Assembly (NCBI GenBank): GCA_032622095.1
Contig: CP136065.1
Coordinates: 53,935,949-53,999,948 of the forward strand
Direction: 5' to 3'
Length of the DNA stretch: 64,000 bases
Source of the DNA: Siphonodentalium dalli
Lineage: Eukaryota; Mollusca; Scaphopoda; Gadilida; Siphonodentaliidae
The notes under the pieces were generated by a model that saw nothing but the letters and a program-made list of their open reading frames with translations, ran no database searches and had not been told where the DNA came from. Each line of letters starts with the position of its first letter. Within the stretch, counting starts at the first letter, position 1. Positions 8,285 through 20,130 of this stretch are shown here, piece by piece. Both the position numbers and the translations under genes were made by a program.

Positions 8285-9480
8285 AAGACACATTGTTAAC
8301 ACCAATGTGGCGTGTGTGATTGAGTGTACATCGCTCATGTTCCATGTAAAAATGGCTGAGATTAAATCATCATTCATTCAATATGACAATTCATTCTGGA
8401 GGGTTCTAATTTCACATTACAATTTTCGACCGTTAGGGATTCAACATAGTACATTTCAATACTTCCAATAATTGACGAAAATACACGCCTGTCATATACT
8501 CAATAACTTCATATAGAGATAAGTAAAGAATAAACGCTCTTTATTATTTATGTAAAAAGTAATGGTGTCTATTTTCAGGTATGACAATTATATGAACTGC
8601 GTCCGTTAAACACTGGAATGTATGCATTCATACCGTTGGTCACAATGTCCAACATTACAGCGACTGTCCATACACATATAATTGGTATAAAGATATTTCT
8701 AAACATCGATTAATAAATACATTGAAACATTGGTTGAACAAAAAAATAACGAAAGATATTACGCGCAAATAATTTAACATTCGATATTTTTTAATATCGA
8801 GATTATCAGAAACCGAAAAACTCGTTATAAATTTTTTATTTAAACTTTTTTTTAGAGAAATAATTTTGAGGGTTTTGAAATTTTTTCTTTTGAAATTTTG
8901 GGGTTTTAAAATTTTTTGGAAGTTTTGAAATTTTTTGGAAAAAATAATTTTAGGGTTTTGAAATTTTTTGGAAAAAATAAATTTTGGAATTTTTTAATTT
9001 TTTTTTGGGTTTTGATATTTTGGAAGTTTTGGGAATATTTTAGTACAAACAATTTTAGACCCCAAGATTCTATTTTTAGATGTGACTCTAACGAGGCATC
9101 TATTCTTCTCTTGTCATCTATATATATAAACAAGGAGGATCTGTTCGGATTTTTCTCTCAGACCCCTGGACCGAGTTCAACCAAATTTGGTGTGGTGACC
9201 CGGGGTACCCTGGCAGATGTTATAATTGTGTTAATTTTTCAATATTTGGAATTAAAAAAAAAAAAAAAAAAAAAAAATTGGTTTTGTTAAATTGAGGAAG
9301 GAATTCGATCTAAAAAAAAATTAAATTAAAACAATATATATAAATCTAAATATTTCAGTGATCAAAATGTGCTTGAAGCGCACACAGGGGTCGCCGCTAA
9401 ATAAAGACTCTGTCTAAGATCAAAATGTGTGCGAAGTCCCAAAAATGGGGCCAAAGGTATCTCCGATTCTGAATATAGGC
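8285..9480. other. AT-rich non-coding flank with T-rich degenerate repeats
   Basis: No gene is seen. 8820-9045 is low-complexity T/G-rich sequence with recurring GAAATTTTTTGGAA phrases. An A-run lies near 9255-9277. 9113-9222 (around AACAAGGAGGATCTG and CAAATTTGGTGTGG) resembles a fragment of the degenerate-array families described at 12228 and 59190. Confidence 0.5.
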
Positions 9481-9491
9481 TCCCGAAGTTG

Positions 9492-9817
9492 CGCTGAAGG
9501 GGTCACTCTCACCAAAAAAAGTGCTGAAGGGAACACAGGTTTTGAAAATGTGCTGAAGGGGTACACATGTTTAAAATTCTCGTTCTGAATGACGTTTAGT
9601 TTTCATTTCTGCCATGATTTCTTTTAGAGAATAATTGTTTACGTTACAATGATCATTAAAATAAACCGAAAACAAACTTCTGATGGCGCCAGACTTTCAG
9701 GAACACGGTTGAAGTAACTGTGTTAGCGTCGATCACAAACCCTGTGTACCCTTCAGCACATTTTCAAAACCTGTGTACCCTTCAGCACTTTTTTTGGTGA
9801 GAGTGACCCCTTCAGCC
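9492..9817. mobile_element. Inverted-repeat element with arms of about 76 bp (MITE-like)
   Basis: Arms 9492-9567 and 9741-9817 are reverse complements (shared phrase GAAAATGTGCTGAAGGG), with a spacer of about 173 bp. Each arm repeats the phrase GTGCTGAAGGG internally. No target duplication was identified. Confidence 0.7.
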
Positions 9818-10263
9818 GTAAGTTGCTCCAGTACACTACCATAAGTGATATGGAATAAGTTAGAAAATGGGCTGGTTGACAGACTAATCAGGAAATGCTT
9901 AGAAATTATGAAATTGTGTGTATCCTGCACAATGACCTAGGTTTACAGATGATCCGCAATTTATAAAACATTTGTTTTCAATTAAAACAGCTTCTGAAAA
10001 AGGTTAAACTGTTATTTGAACTAAATGAGATAATTCCCAGTCATATGAGTGATATCAGTAGATTTTTATGCGGTTTTAGACCAAATTTAGTGAAATTTGG
10101 GGGGTGGATATAAAAAAAATTGGGAGTTAAACATTGTTTTTTTGCAGGTTTCTGGGTGGTGGGTCCCCGAAAATGCCAGATGCAAAAAAGCGGCATACCT
10201 TCCTGCAATTTGTTTTAAACCCCCCCCCCCTGCTTGAACTGCAATTTTAATTTTTCAAAGAAG

Positions 10264-10788
10264 TTAAAGGCACGGGCGGCGTTCGTTGCAGAAATATTCA
10301 TATTTGTTCAAATCGCCATCAACAGAAGGAATATTAAAATATATATAGTTTTGTTCATATGCCAAACATAATCAGCGCGTAAATAGTATATTGTCGTCAA
10401 GACGTACGATGTACGTAAACAAGAGCCTGCTTGTGTTACAGAAGTTTTGCTTCTGTTTACATAACACAGCGCAATTCTATTGGTTAATCACACACAAATA
10501 ATATAAACGCTCTTTACTAGTTCCATATCAGGAAAACAGTAACAAATAACGCACTTTATGTTTACCGTATCCGGATCTAAACAAAAGCCAGGTTCTGTAA
10601 CGTTTTTTGCTTTTGTTTACATAACAAAGGAAAAACATTTGACAATAACATGCTGTTTATGCCATATTTATGATTGGTAAAAGAACAAGGTCTGTCTATA
10701 TTTTACTATTATTTCTGTTTATGGCGGTTTTTGACGGCGGTGAATATTTTAACAGCATACCCACCGCCAACGCCGCTCGTATCTTTAA
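10264..10788 (+). mobile_element. TTAA-flanked MITE, copy 1
   Basis: Begins TTAA-AGGCACGGGCGGCGTT and ends AACGCCGCTCGTATCT-TTAA, giving imperfect terminal repeats of about 16 bp and TTAA at both ends. TTAA is the target duplication of piggyBac-type transposases. It contains repeated phrases such as CGCTCTTTA and TGTTTACATAACA. No transposase frame is present. Confidence 0.85.
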
Positions 10789-11575
10789 CCCTATGCCACG
10801 AAGGTTGTGGTGTGACAAATTTCATTATTTCAGTAGTGCGGTTCTGACCCTATAGTAAAGAAAAACATAAGATTTATATGCAGATTCCGTGCTAGAGCAG
10901 CCAGACATACTGAAATAATGAGACAATCTAAGACCTGCATGGGTATTATACTGGAAACAGTATGTACAAAAAACGTTTGAACTGAGGACAAAAGAAAATA
11001 TTTACAACATATCGGTTTAAAATCAATGGATGTGAAAACCAAAGTAAGCTAATAACAAATGTTGCGGTCGTAAATGAAATACACAATGTTTACGAGAGGG
11101 GTATTTATACACACAACATTGATACCAGATAGTCTCACCCAGCGATGAGCTCACGAGAGCAACATGGGACCCAGTCTCTTTAAAACCCGTCGATAATCTG
11201 TTCAGATTTACGTTTGTGGAACTGTGAGACATACTTGATTTCTAGGACTACGGAGCTTTCCCAAGATCACGTAATACAATTGTTTCCAAATATGGAGCGC
11301 ATGCCTGGTGTAGTTAATATGTGTCGGAATTGTGGTATTTAGTAGTAATAGAGATGTTTCTCAAACTCACGAATAGATTTACGACTAATTTTAGCTATTC
11401 CAATCCGTAAAATTCACGGAGGCCACAAAATTCATTTCGCAAAACGTAACGACTGCGATTAGGATTATTGTTTTGTTCTTTAGAATTAACATACCGATCG
11501 ATATTGTACTGAAAGGCAAATAAGTTGAGCACTATTATCGTCAAATTGACTGCAGACGGATAACAGTTATCTTTT
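10789..11575. other. Non-coding stretch, nothing recognised
   Basis: Short chance frames only. No domain, repeat or RNA gene is seen. Confidence 0.4.
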
Positions 11576-12227
11576 AGGCCTAACAAAAAAATACGTTTGT
11601 TTCCGCTAACGAGCTGAACAAAATTAGGGTAGGTAGGTAGGCTTAACTTTTTTTTTTTATTAACTTTTTTTTTCAGTATCTTTAAAAATAACTGTATAAT
11701 ACTTGTCAATAACCCAAACTATGCACTTCTAAGCCTCAATCATGTTAACCCAGATGACAGAGAAACTATAAACTCCAATTCAATCTTACATATGCTTTAA
11801 TATTTACATATATACTTGTCTATATACTAATATAGTCTTTGATAATCCTAATATTTCCCATATGGTCTGGCGACAACTGGCGTCAGTCCAGCACCACTGC
11901 ACTGTTCACATATTGGAGTGACCGTATTGTACCGATCTCTTAATGATGGCTTCAGAACACCACCTTCTCCGCATTCAGTGAAGGATCTAGGTATTTTTTG
12001 AGGACACCTGTTTTTGGGCAATGATATGCCAAAGGCATAACCTGAAGGCCTGAGCGGAGGAATGTTTGGGAGGGGTGACCCCCCCCCCCCCATGCTGATG
12101 GTGGGGGTTCTCACCCTGGAAAAATTGTGAAAATCCATTGCATTTGGAGCTAATCTAGGGCAGAGTCAGTATTTTGAATTTTACTGAGAGGTCAATTTGA
12201 TCAAGTTTCTCAAGCATAACTTTGGAA

Positions 12228-13045
12228 ATTTTTTATACCCCTTTTTAAAAAAAAGGGGAGTATACTGTTTTGCACCTGTCTGTCCGTGCGTCCGTCTATA
12301 CGTCCGTCCGATGTCTGTTCATAACTTGAACAGTATTACTCGGATCTCAATGAAATTAGGTATGGATTCGTTTTGTTCGGATTTTCAATTCTAGAGTGTT
12401 TCATCTTTGTTTATCTGGAAATGTTGGCTTTTTGGTCTGCCTGGGGTCTGTTCATGTCGTAACTTCAACAGTTGTGCTGGGATCTCAATGAAACTTGGTA
12501 TGGATGTTCACTACTATGAGGACATTAAAAAGAGGGTTCCATCGTTTTGTTCGAATTTTCCATTCTAGACTTATACATCTTTGTTTATCTGGAAATATTG
12601 GCTTTTTTGTCCGTCTGGTGTATGTTCATGTCGTAACTTCAACAGTTGTGCTCGGATCTCAATGAAATTTGGTATGGATGTTCACTACTATGAGGACATC
12701 CAATAGAGGGTTCCATTGTTCTGTTCCGCTTTTCAATTCTAGAGTTATTCATCAATGTTGGCTGTTTGGTCCATCCGACGTCTGTTCTGAGGTCATAACT
12801 TGAACAGTAATGCTCGGATCTCAATGAAATTTGGTATGGATGTTCACCACTATGAGGACATTTAATGGCACATTCAACTGTTTTGTTTTTGTTTTTTGTT
12901 TTATAGGTATTCATCTTTGTTTACATGAAAATGCCGATTTTTTGGGTGCATCTGTCTGAGTATAGCAATCATAAGTTATAGATATGCCCACATCAGGCGG
13001 TACGCGCTAAGAGGGTATGCACCGGACGACAGTCGATCTCTTGTT
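12228..13045 (+). repeat. Degenerate tandem array of about 150-bp units behind a hairpin head (type 1)
   Basis: Head: TATACCCC...GGGGAGTATA hairpin (12234-12262), then a CCGTCCGT-like run. Four degenerate units follow, each with GATCTCAATGAAATT(T)GGTATGGAT. An open frame on the minus strand (12639-12914) is a by-product of the repeat. Confidence 0.7.
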
Positions 13046-13560
13046 TTATATGTATGGTTGGAAATGCTTATTAGATATTGTCAGATATCTTTTTGTTCAA
13101 TGGACTATGATTATCCTGCTTGAAATGAGACTTACCATTATCACTCTAATTCATATAATAGGCTATTTTATAAAATTCAAGTGAGACACATACATAATAT
13201 ACTACATGTAGTACAGAAACAATGTCTAATAAGTTATTAATTACTATTTATAGTACTAATCTCTATGTTAATTTTTCATTTGATAACCAGGTTGATTTGA
13301 TCAAATTGTTAATGTTCCTGTACTGTATTTTATTGAAATACTGAAGTCTGAAGGCTGAATGATAACAAACCTGAACTCAAACTATTTGAAGTTTTCACAG
13401 ATGAAAGCTAGATAAAGCCAAACATACTTTACAGTACGGTATGATTCCAACTGTTGAACTTAAATCTTTTTGTAAACTTAAATTTCTTATGGCAATATAT
13501 ATAAATATATTAATGTTTTGCCTCTTGTTATGATATGAATTGGGGCCTAAATTGGAAGAA

Positions 13561-13607
13561 GAATTTTTTTTTTTTTTTTTTTTTTGTCCAATTGTTTTTT
13601 TTTTTTG
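13561..13607. repeat. Poly-T tract
   Basis: Two T runs separated by a few bases, next to the right end of the possible 11576-13692 element. Confidence 0.7.
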
Positions 13608-14167
13608 CAATGGCAATAAAAAGTTTAGGGTCGGGGGTTTAAAATAGGGTCGGTCGGGTTAGCGGAAACAAACGTCTTTTTTGTTTAGGCCTTAATATGG
13701 CGATATTCATGTCTGAACAGTACTTATTCACTTGTCTCATCTCTTGCTATCAATGTGTATCAGGCAGAAAACAACAGCGAGGAATGGCTGGTATAAATCG
13801 TGAGCAGTGAGTTTCCGCTTCGCACGATCTAGCGTGCATCATGCAGATTTAGTACAGCGCAAACGATAATCTTCTTATCAATCGGCCAATTGGGGATAGT
13901 TGTCCAAAGGATGATAAATGATGACTGCATGATACAACAAAACAAATTGACCGAGTGTCTGTATTGTTAAACGGATTTTTGGGTACACACCGAAGAAATT
14001 GATACTCTATCCGTCGCACGGTAATGACATTACAGCTACAGTTAGCAAGTGCGCATAGTCTGATGACGTATTACCCTAACCGCCACCCTGAACGTATCCG
14101 TTGCTCTATCCGTGAGTTGTGAAACCTCTCTATTGTTACTGATAGAAACAACGGGATGCAAACATAT

Positions 14168-14625
14168 GTGACCCGCCATATCAAATCCAGTCGGAAATCG
14201 GGATTTTTTTTACCCTGTGCCAATGCATTCTCTTATATATGCGAGTCGACCATAGGTCGCCTCGCATATATAAGAGAATGCATTGGCTTAACAATTTTTA
14301 TCATGTTTTTTAAATAAATGTTTCTTACAATTTTTAGGACATAGAATAAAAAAACATCCATTACCCTGCAGGGAGCCCCACACATATATAGAAGCACATA
14401 GAAGAGTGTCGTCTGCTCATGTTTGTCTGGGGCTCTGTATGGGTGAAATTTGTAAAATTGTTAAAGAATACAAGAACAAATTATTAAAATTGTAAAAAAT
14501 TGTTAGGCCAATGCATTCTCTTATATATGCGAGGCGACCTATGGTCGACTCGCATATATAAGAGAATGTATTGGCACAGGGTAAACAAATCCCGACTTCC
14601 GACTGGATTTGATCTGGCGGGTCAC
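14168..14625. mobile_element. Double-hairpin element, copy A
   Basis: Outer inverted ends run from GTGACCCGCC to GGCGGGTCAC and continue through GGATTT and CCCTGTG. Just inside each end is a 69-bp palindrome (14219-14287 and 14507-14575) with stem GCCAATGCATTCTCTTATAT and a short asymmetric loop. Between them lie AT-rich sequence and a small GAGCCCC/GGGGCTC inverted repeat. The whole unit folds on itself twice. No coding capacity. Confidence 0.85.
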
Positions 14626-14783
14626 AGATATCGTCGACTGAAGATAATGTCTCCCAGACTGCGATGAGTATATTGAATTAGGAATATGTCGGCTGTTTTC
14701 TACACTGTGTTGTTACGCAATATGTTGCAGAATTATCAACACGACATTGAACTTCGATCCCATAATTTAAATATAACCATTCG

Positions 14784-15310
14784 TTAAAGATGCGGGGGGC
14801 GTTGGCGGTGGCTATGCTGTTAAAATATTCACCTCCGTCAAAAACCGCCATAAACAGAAATAATAGTAAAATATAGACTGACTTTGTTCTTATACCAATC
14901 AGAAATATGGCATAAACAGTATGCTATTGTCAAATGTTTTCATTTGTTATGTAAACAAAAGCAAAAAACGTAACATAACCTGGCTTTTGTTTAGATCCGG
15001 ATATGGTAAACATAAAGAGCGTTATTTGTTACTGTTTTCCTGATATGGAAATAATAAAGAGCGTTTATATCGCGTGTTTGCGATTAACCAATAGAATTGC
15101 GCTGTGTTGTGTAAACAGAAGAAAAACTACTGTAACACGAGCAGGCTCTTGTTTACGCACACCATCGCACGTCTTGACGACAATATACTATTTACGCGAT
15201 GATTATGTTTGGGATATGAACAAAACTATATATTTTTTAATATTCCTTCTGTTGATAGCGATTTGAACAAATATGAATATTTCTGCAACGAACGCCGCCA
15301 GTGACTTTAA
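14784..15310 (-). mobile_element. TTAA-flanked MITE, copy 2 (reversed)
   Basis: Reverse-orientation copy of the family at 10264, with TTAA at both ends. The phrase TTTAAATATAACCATTCGTTA occurs on both flanks (14766-, 15306-). This suggests insertion at a TTAA inside a pre-existing tandem duplication. Confidence 0.85.
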
Positions 15311-15625
15311 ATATAACCATTCGTTACGTTAGGTGTGTAATTGTGTATACAGGACTGAATTCCACATTTCAAAGAACTATTGCGTTCACAACCAATGAAA
15401 TAGCGCCCAGTCTGAGACATAGCCAATGGAATGAAGGAAATCCCATAAACACACAAATCAAGTCTTTATCATAGTTTCACAGACGTAAATCTGAAAAAAA
15501 TTATCATCGGTTTTTAAAGATACTGCGTGGGTCCAACATCTTGTAGCTCGAAGATGGTCTTATAATTATTAGAATTTGTATTACTTTGGTTGCAGCTTTC
15601 TCTATCAAACGAGCAGTGCAGGCCA

Positions 15626-15730
15626 TTTCACTAATTAGATGCATAGATCACTGGCCTCTTACCTATCTGGTTAGGTTTCACTAATTAGATTCATAGATCA
15701 CTGGCCTCTTGCCTATCTCGTTAGGTTTCA
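15626..15730 (+). repeat. 50-bp tandem duplication
   Basis: Two copies starting TTTCACTAATTAGAT and the first bases of a third (TTAGGTTTCACTGAATGG). Confidence 0.8.
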
Positions 15731-16198
15731 CTGAATGGAGCTTTCTTCCACTGATTGAAACCCTCGACTCTGGGTCTATATTAATATATCGTCTCGACTA
15801 ACATCTCTTTTTTCAGCATATGTGCGAGATTTGATCTTTTCATTTGAAAATTATATTGGCACCGGATTCATCTATGTTATTTTCGCGAACTTACCTTCAA
15901 AGCAACTCGTCGACAGTGACCGGACTTTGCGCTTATGAAACAGACAGTACCATTATCATTATTTTAATAAACTCATCAAGAAAATGCCAGAAAGTAATCT
16001 TTATACAGACGCAGTGACATACCAATATTGTGTGAAGTAAATTGGATGGTATACACGAATCGAAGCCATCAGATGTTTCTTTTCATATATGTGAACAACA
16101 ACAACACGAAAATGATTACGCTTGATGCAGCCAAGTATACATATTTTGCCCTGACCGACATAATTTATTGAAAATGGCGTTCAGTACCCCTTTAACCA

Positions 16199-16290
16199 CC
16201 GTAGGTAACTTGTGATGGCACCGGTGTCCATCTTACTATGACACTATATCCTGTCCGTAATCGTAATAGTGATTTTTCGAAAGATCTCTA
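16199..16290 (+). repeat. Dispersed repeat, copy 1
   Basis: Shares GTCCGTAATCGTAATAGTGA and flanking sequence with 28698-28790. Family not recognised. Confidence 0.55.
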
Positions 16291-16423
16291 TTATAAAGAA
16301 TCTTTGTGATCATTTTAGACGTTTTACTTTTGAAAAAGTGTGTAAGAAATGTGAATTTCTATGATGCCTGTGTGATACGAAGATATAGCCTGTATAATGG
16401 GCTCAGTAAATTCTGAATTATTT

Positions 16424-16892
16424 TTAATCAGATCGGACCGATTTTTGTATCAACCCATATACCCTGTGACAATGCATTCTCTTATATATGCGAGTCGACC
16501 ATAGGTCGCCTCGCATATATAGGAGAATACATTGGCCTAACAATGTTTCATCATTTGTTATTATTTTTTTACAATGTTTTACAATTTTAATAATTTGTTC
16601 TTATTTTCTTTAACAGACTTATTTTGTAGGTTTAGTGCCAGGGAATCTTACGTTTTTCATGGGCATCAAAATCATTACTATGAATACTTGGTGATAGTTT
16701 TGAGTTATAACATGCCCCTAAGTTTTTATCCAGTTTGTTTTTAAATTCGCTATAGAATGCTTAAGCATACCCAAAAAAAATTCAACCCCAAAACAAACAA
16801 AAAACAAATTTAAAAAAAAATATTTTTAGGGCCGATTTTACAGAACGTAAATTAGGGCCGATGAGATCGGCCCCTGGCACTGAAAGGGTTAA
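16424..16892. mobile_element. Decayed TTAA element carrying a single hairpin cassette
   Basis: Right end GGCACTGAAAGGG-TTAA (16889-16892) matches the end of the palindrome at 40531-40745. The phrase ATTTTTGTATCAACCCATAT near the left also matches that element. At 16468-16536 lies one copy of the 69-bp hairpin found in the double-hairpin family, without its partner. The left boundary is uncertain. Confidence 0.55.
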
Positions 16893-17589
16893 GACTGGCA
16901 ACCTGTTTTCGAGTGATCATGCACCTAGACCGTTACACGAGCAACGTTATTTGAGAATTCCATCAAAAACAGAATCAGCATCATCATTGCATATCGGTGT
17001 GTTTGACGGCGTTTCATTAATTAAAATCTGCATGCGATCCCAAGATAGTGAGATATCAAAGTCAGACATAATCATGGTCCATGTCGTTCACCCGAACCTT
17101 TTGATTTGTTGCTAAAATACAGGAAGTAGTATCGAGTTATCGGTCGTGATCACGAAATTCTAATACGAATTAGAAGCCTACCTAATGAGATGCATAATAC
17201 TGCTTTTCATGTTATTGCGTGCATTGCTGCTATTTCGTTAAAGGGTAACACAATATTTTGATTGCGTATAACAGTTCGCCAAAAATGCAGTTAGCACATG
17301 AACACCATACTAAATTACTTTAGATGATTGCGTTTTAACGATTTGTGAAAACATATTTATTTGTTGACCCTCCGCAAGTTGAACATTACAACGTTATCCT
17401 GTTGGTGATCAATTTCCGCGCGAAGCAATTTTATGATAAGATCAGGGTATAAAGCGACTCAGTGGTCGGGCCTCAAGTTAACTGAAATTTAGCTTGCCTT
17501 TGTCACATTGGCCAGTGTCAGTAATATCACAGTAATATTAATAATACAATTAGATTAATTTATATAGCACAATCGACAGTAAGTAAATT
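16893..17589. other. Non-coding stretch, nothing recognised
   Basis: No supported gene, RNA or repeat is seen. Confidence 0.4.
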
Positions 17590-17895
17590 AGTTTCAATGT
17601 GCTTTACATTATTATTACCCCGGTGATAAGCCATTGGTTATATACCCATCCTCGCTTAAGCGGAAGCAATCCGAGCAACTAAAGAGTACATCACGATTAC
17701 CATACTGACAATATCCATCGACTCCCGACCGGGTACCCGGTTAACGGGACAGTCCCCGTGGCAACTGTAGTGTGAGATCGCGTGCCGAATGCACCAACAC
17801 AGCGTTTGATAAGCAATGGCAGAGAGTGGGATTCGAACGAATGACGCTTTCACACATATATTGCATGAATCCGCTAGGCATTTTGTAACAGTGTT
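17590..17895 (-). mobile_element. tRNA-derived SINE-like sequence
   Basis: On the minus strand a B-box-like GTTCGAATCCC (about 17828-17838) follows an A-box-like TGCCTAGCGGATTC (about 17867-17880) at roughly tRNA spacing. About 230 bp of unrelated body follow. Divergence from a functional tRNA fold argues for a SINE rather than a tRNA gene. Confidence 0.45.
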
Positions 17896-17904
17896 ACAAT
17901 TGTT

Positions 17905-18245
17905 AGAAATGTTACAAATGATTTAAAGTCCCGAGTAGAAAACCGCAGCATATTTTATTCCTACCGTCTCAGTGTAGCGGCATGTTACACAGCGTTACAA
18001 GTGTTACATTATTTCTGAGATTCCAGAGAGAACGCACGTAGACGGGTGTTACAAGTGTTACAAATGTTACAAATGATTTAAAGTCCCAGTAGAGAACCGC
18101 AGCATATTTTATTCCTACCGTCTCAGTGTAGCGACATGTTACAAAGCGTTACAAGTTACATTATTACGTTACGTTACATTATTTCGTAGATACCAGAGAG
18201 ACCGCTCGTAGACGGGTGTTACAAGTGTTACAAATGTTACAATGT
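17905..18245 (+). repeat. Two tandem copies of a unit of about 160-170 bp rich in GTTACAA
   Basis: Shared blocks include AACCGCAGCATATTTTATTC and GACGGGTGTTACAAGTGTTA. Each unit also contains short GTTACAAGT/GTTACAAAT repeats. Confidence 0.75.
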
Positions 18246-18471
18246 TCCACACCATACCATTAAGCGTCGAGCACGATAACCGTTGGACCACCGCGTCACT
18301 ACAGTAGGTTTGTTGGTCACAGTGATGCAGTTGAACATATTTATTGTCACCAACTACATATAGTTTAAATTACACATATTATGTAAATACATGTATGCGT
18401 GTTGGCAGGATCGCAGGATCGCAGCACAAGTTGCCGATCTTCAGAGCTCCTTTCCCATCATCATCGACCAT

Positions 18472-18617
18472 TAAAAAAATGGTGACCTGGCTCGAGGGCA
18501 ACATTGCGGATTGTCTCCCCGAGTAACCAATGTCTCCCGAGGCGGAGCCGAGGGAGACATTGGTCCCAAGGGGAGACTATCCGCAATGTTGCCCTCGAGC
18601 CAGGTCACCATTGTTTT
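18472..18617. repeat. Near-perfect 146-bp palindrome with a nested inner hairpin
   Basis: Outer arms 18472-18520 and 18570-18617 (phrase GGTGACCTGGCTCGAGGG and its complement). The inner hairpin at 18526-18562 (CCAATGTCTCCC...GGGAGACATTGG) has its own loop. Open frames on both strands here are palindrome artefacts. Confidence 0.9.
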
Positions 18618-18904
18618 TACTATACCGAATAACCATGTCAGCAGTTCTGAAAATTTAACCGGCATCCATGATGTTTACTTTGAAGAATGCGGAAGTCGTC
18701 TGAATCGTGACGATTTGGGGTTTCCGGTTTGAATGTCACGGTGAACATGTTCGGGCTCTTTCGGTCGGAGTGGTAAACATTGCAAAAAATGGCGACCGGC
18801 AATGTTTCATGGGCGGGAAACATTGCAAATTGTAAAATCACACCCTATGGGAAATTAACATAGGCTTTTAATATGAGGTATAATAAATATATTTACTCAA
18901 CAGC

Positions 18905-19003
18905 ATCGCGACTACCACCATCATCACTATTATGATAATCATTTCATCACCAACATCATCATCATAATCATCACCATATCAACGACAACATCCTCATCAT
19001 AAT

Positions 19004-19035
<32 letters not shown>

Positions 19036-19285
19036 TCGTCATCATCATCATCACCACCATCAGAAGCAGCACCATCATCATCATCACCATCATCATCATC
19101 GTCATAGTCGTATTCATTTAACATCATCTCCATGTCAATATCATCATCATGATCACAATTACCATCATCACCATCATCATCATCGCCGTTGTCATCGTCA
19201 TCATCATCGTCTTCATATCAATCGTCATAATCATCGTATACATTATCATCATAATCACCATTACCATCAACGACAACAACATCCA
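18905..19285 (+). repeat. TCA/ATC trinucleotide microsatellite with interruptions
   Basis: Long imperfect (CAT)n run. The Asp- and Met-rich open frames on the reverse strand are produced by the repeat. Confidence 0.9.
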
Positions 19286-20029
19286 TCCATCGATATGTCG
19301 ATAAATAAATAAATAATAAATACAGAGATACACGATTGAACTGCAATGTGTATATTCAATGTGTCACTGTAGCGCAGTAAGTCAAAAATGATTCTTTTTC
19401 AGCGATAATGGCCACATTAAATTAATCCAACCGTGTCTACGTAATAAAATCTGCATGGAATACGCGTACAAATGACAACTGAAGAAAAATGGTTTGCGTA
19501 TACACGTGGATTACCACAAGCATAAGCTGTGTTGTTCATATTTATCAAAGTTTGTGTCACTGCAGTTATTGATCTCTCTACAGTGATGCAGTGTGGTGAC
19601 CGTTTTCCGTCATACTTACTTTGGTACAGTTAGGTATAGGCAATGTCGCCTTGATGCTGTACTTGCCCAAATGAGTTTGCCTGAACACATTAACCCGTCA
19701 TGTCTCGTGGACACCCAACACTCATTGTTAAAAGTTCACTTGGTACGTTCTTACACAATTTATTCCTGCCAAAGTCATGTTTTTTGTTATCAAGAAAAGA
19801 TCGCCAGCGTGTAGTTTCTTAACATATCATCCGATCCGTATGATGTTATACGCTACCACGGGCAATATGTTTAAAAAGTTAGGCTCTGATCTTTCTAGCG
19901 GGAGATTCGTTCTCCGCTGGTGGTGTTAACACAAAGTTCGACAACTCTCTATTTAACGTACTTTCGACTAAATAACGGATTTATCTGATACATTTTACAA
20001 CACCACATGTGAGCTCTTTGAAATCACTT

Positions 20030-20130
20030 CTTCGGAGAAAAAAACGCTCTTTAAAATAACCTCTTCAAAGAGGAAAAAAAACCTCTTTAAAATCACTTCT
20101 TTGGGGGAAAAAAACTCTCTTTAAAAATGT
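20030..20130 (+). repeat. Three degenerate copies of a unit of about 44 bp (CTTCTTYGGRGRAAAAAAA..CTCTTTAAA)
   Basis: Successive ACTTCTT/ACCTCTT starts and CTCTTTAAAAT ends with A-runs between. Confidence 0.6.

Larger units (their letters stand above)
11576..13692. mobile_element. Possible 2.1-kb element with 35-bp inverted ends
   Basis: 11576-11610 (AGGCCTAACAAAAAAATACG...) is the near reverse complement of 13658-13692 (the phrase GTTAGCGGAAACAAACGT is shared). It may be one transposon that contains the degenerate array at 12228-13045. Alternatively these are two independent copies of one repeat in opposite orientation. No clear target duplication or transposase is seen. Confidence 0.45.

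Noticed and set aside
405-8331. 16-bp match TGTGATTGAGTGTACA between 409-428 (complement) and the right flank at 8316-8331
   Set aside because: Too short and isolated to show that the element continues past 8284.
18939-19333. Asp- and Met-rich frames
   Set aside because: Products of the TCA microsatellite.
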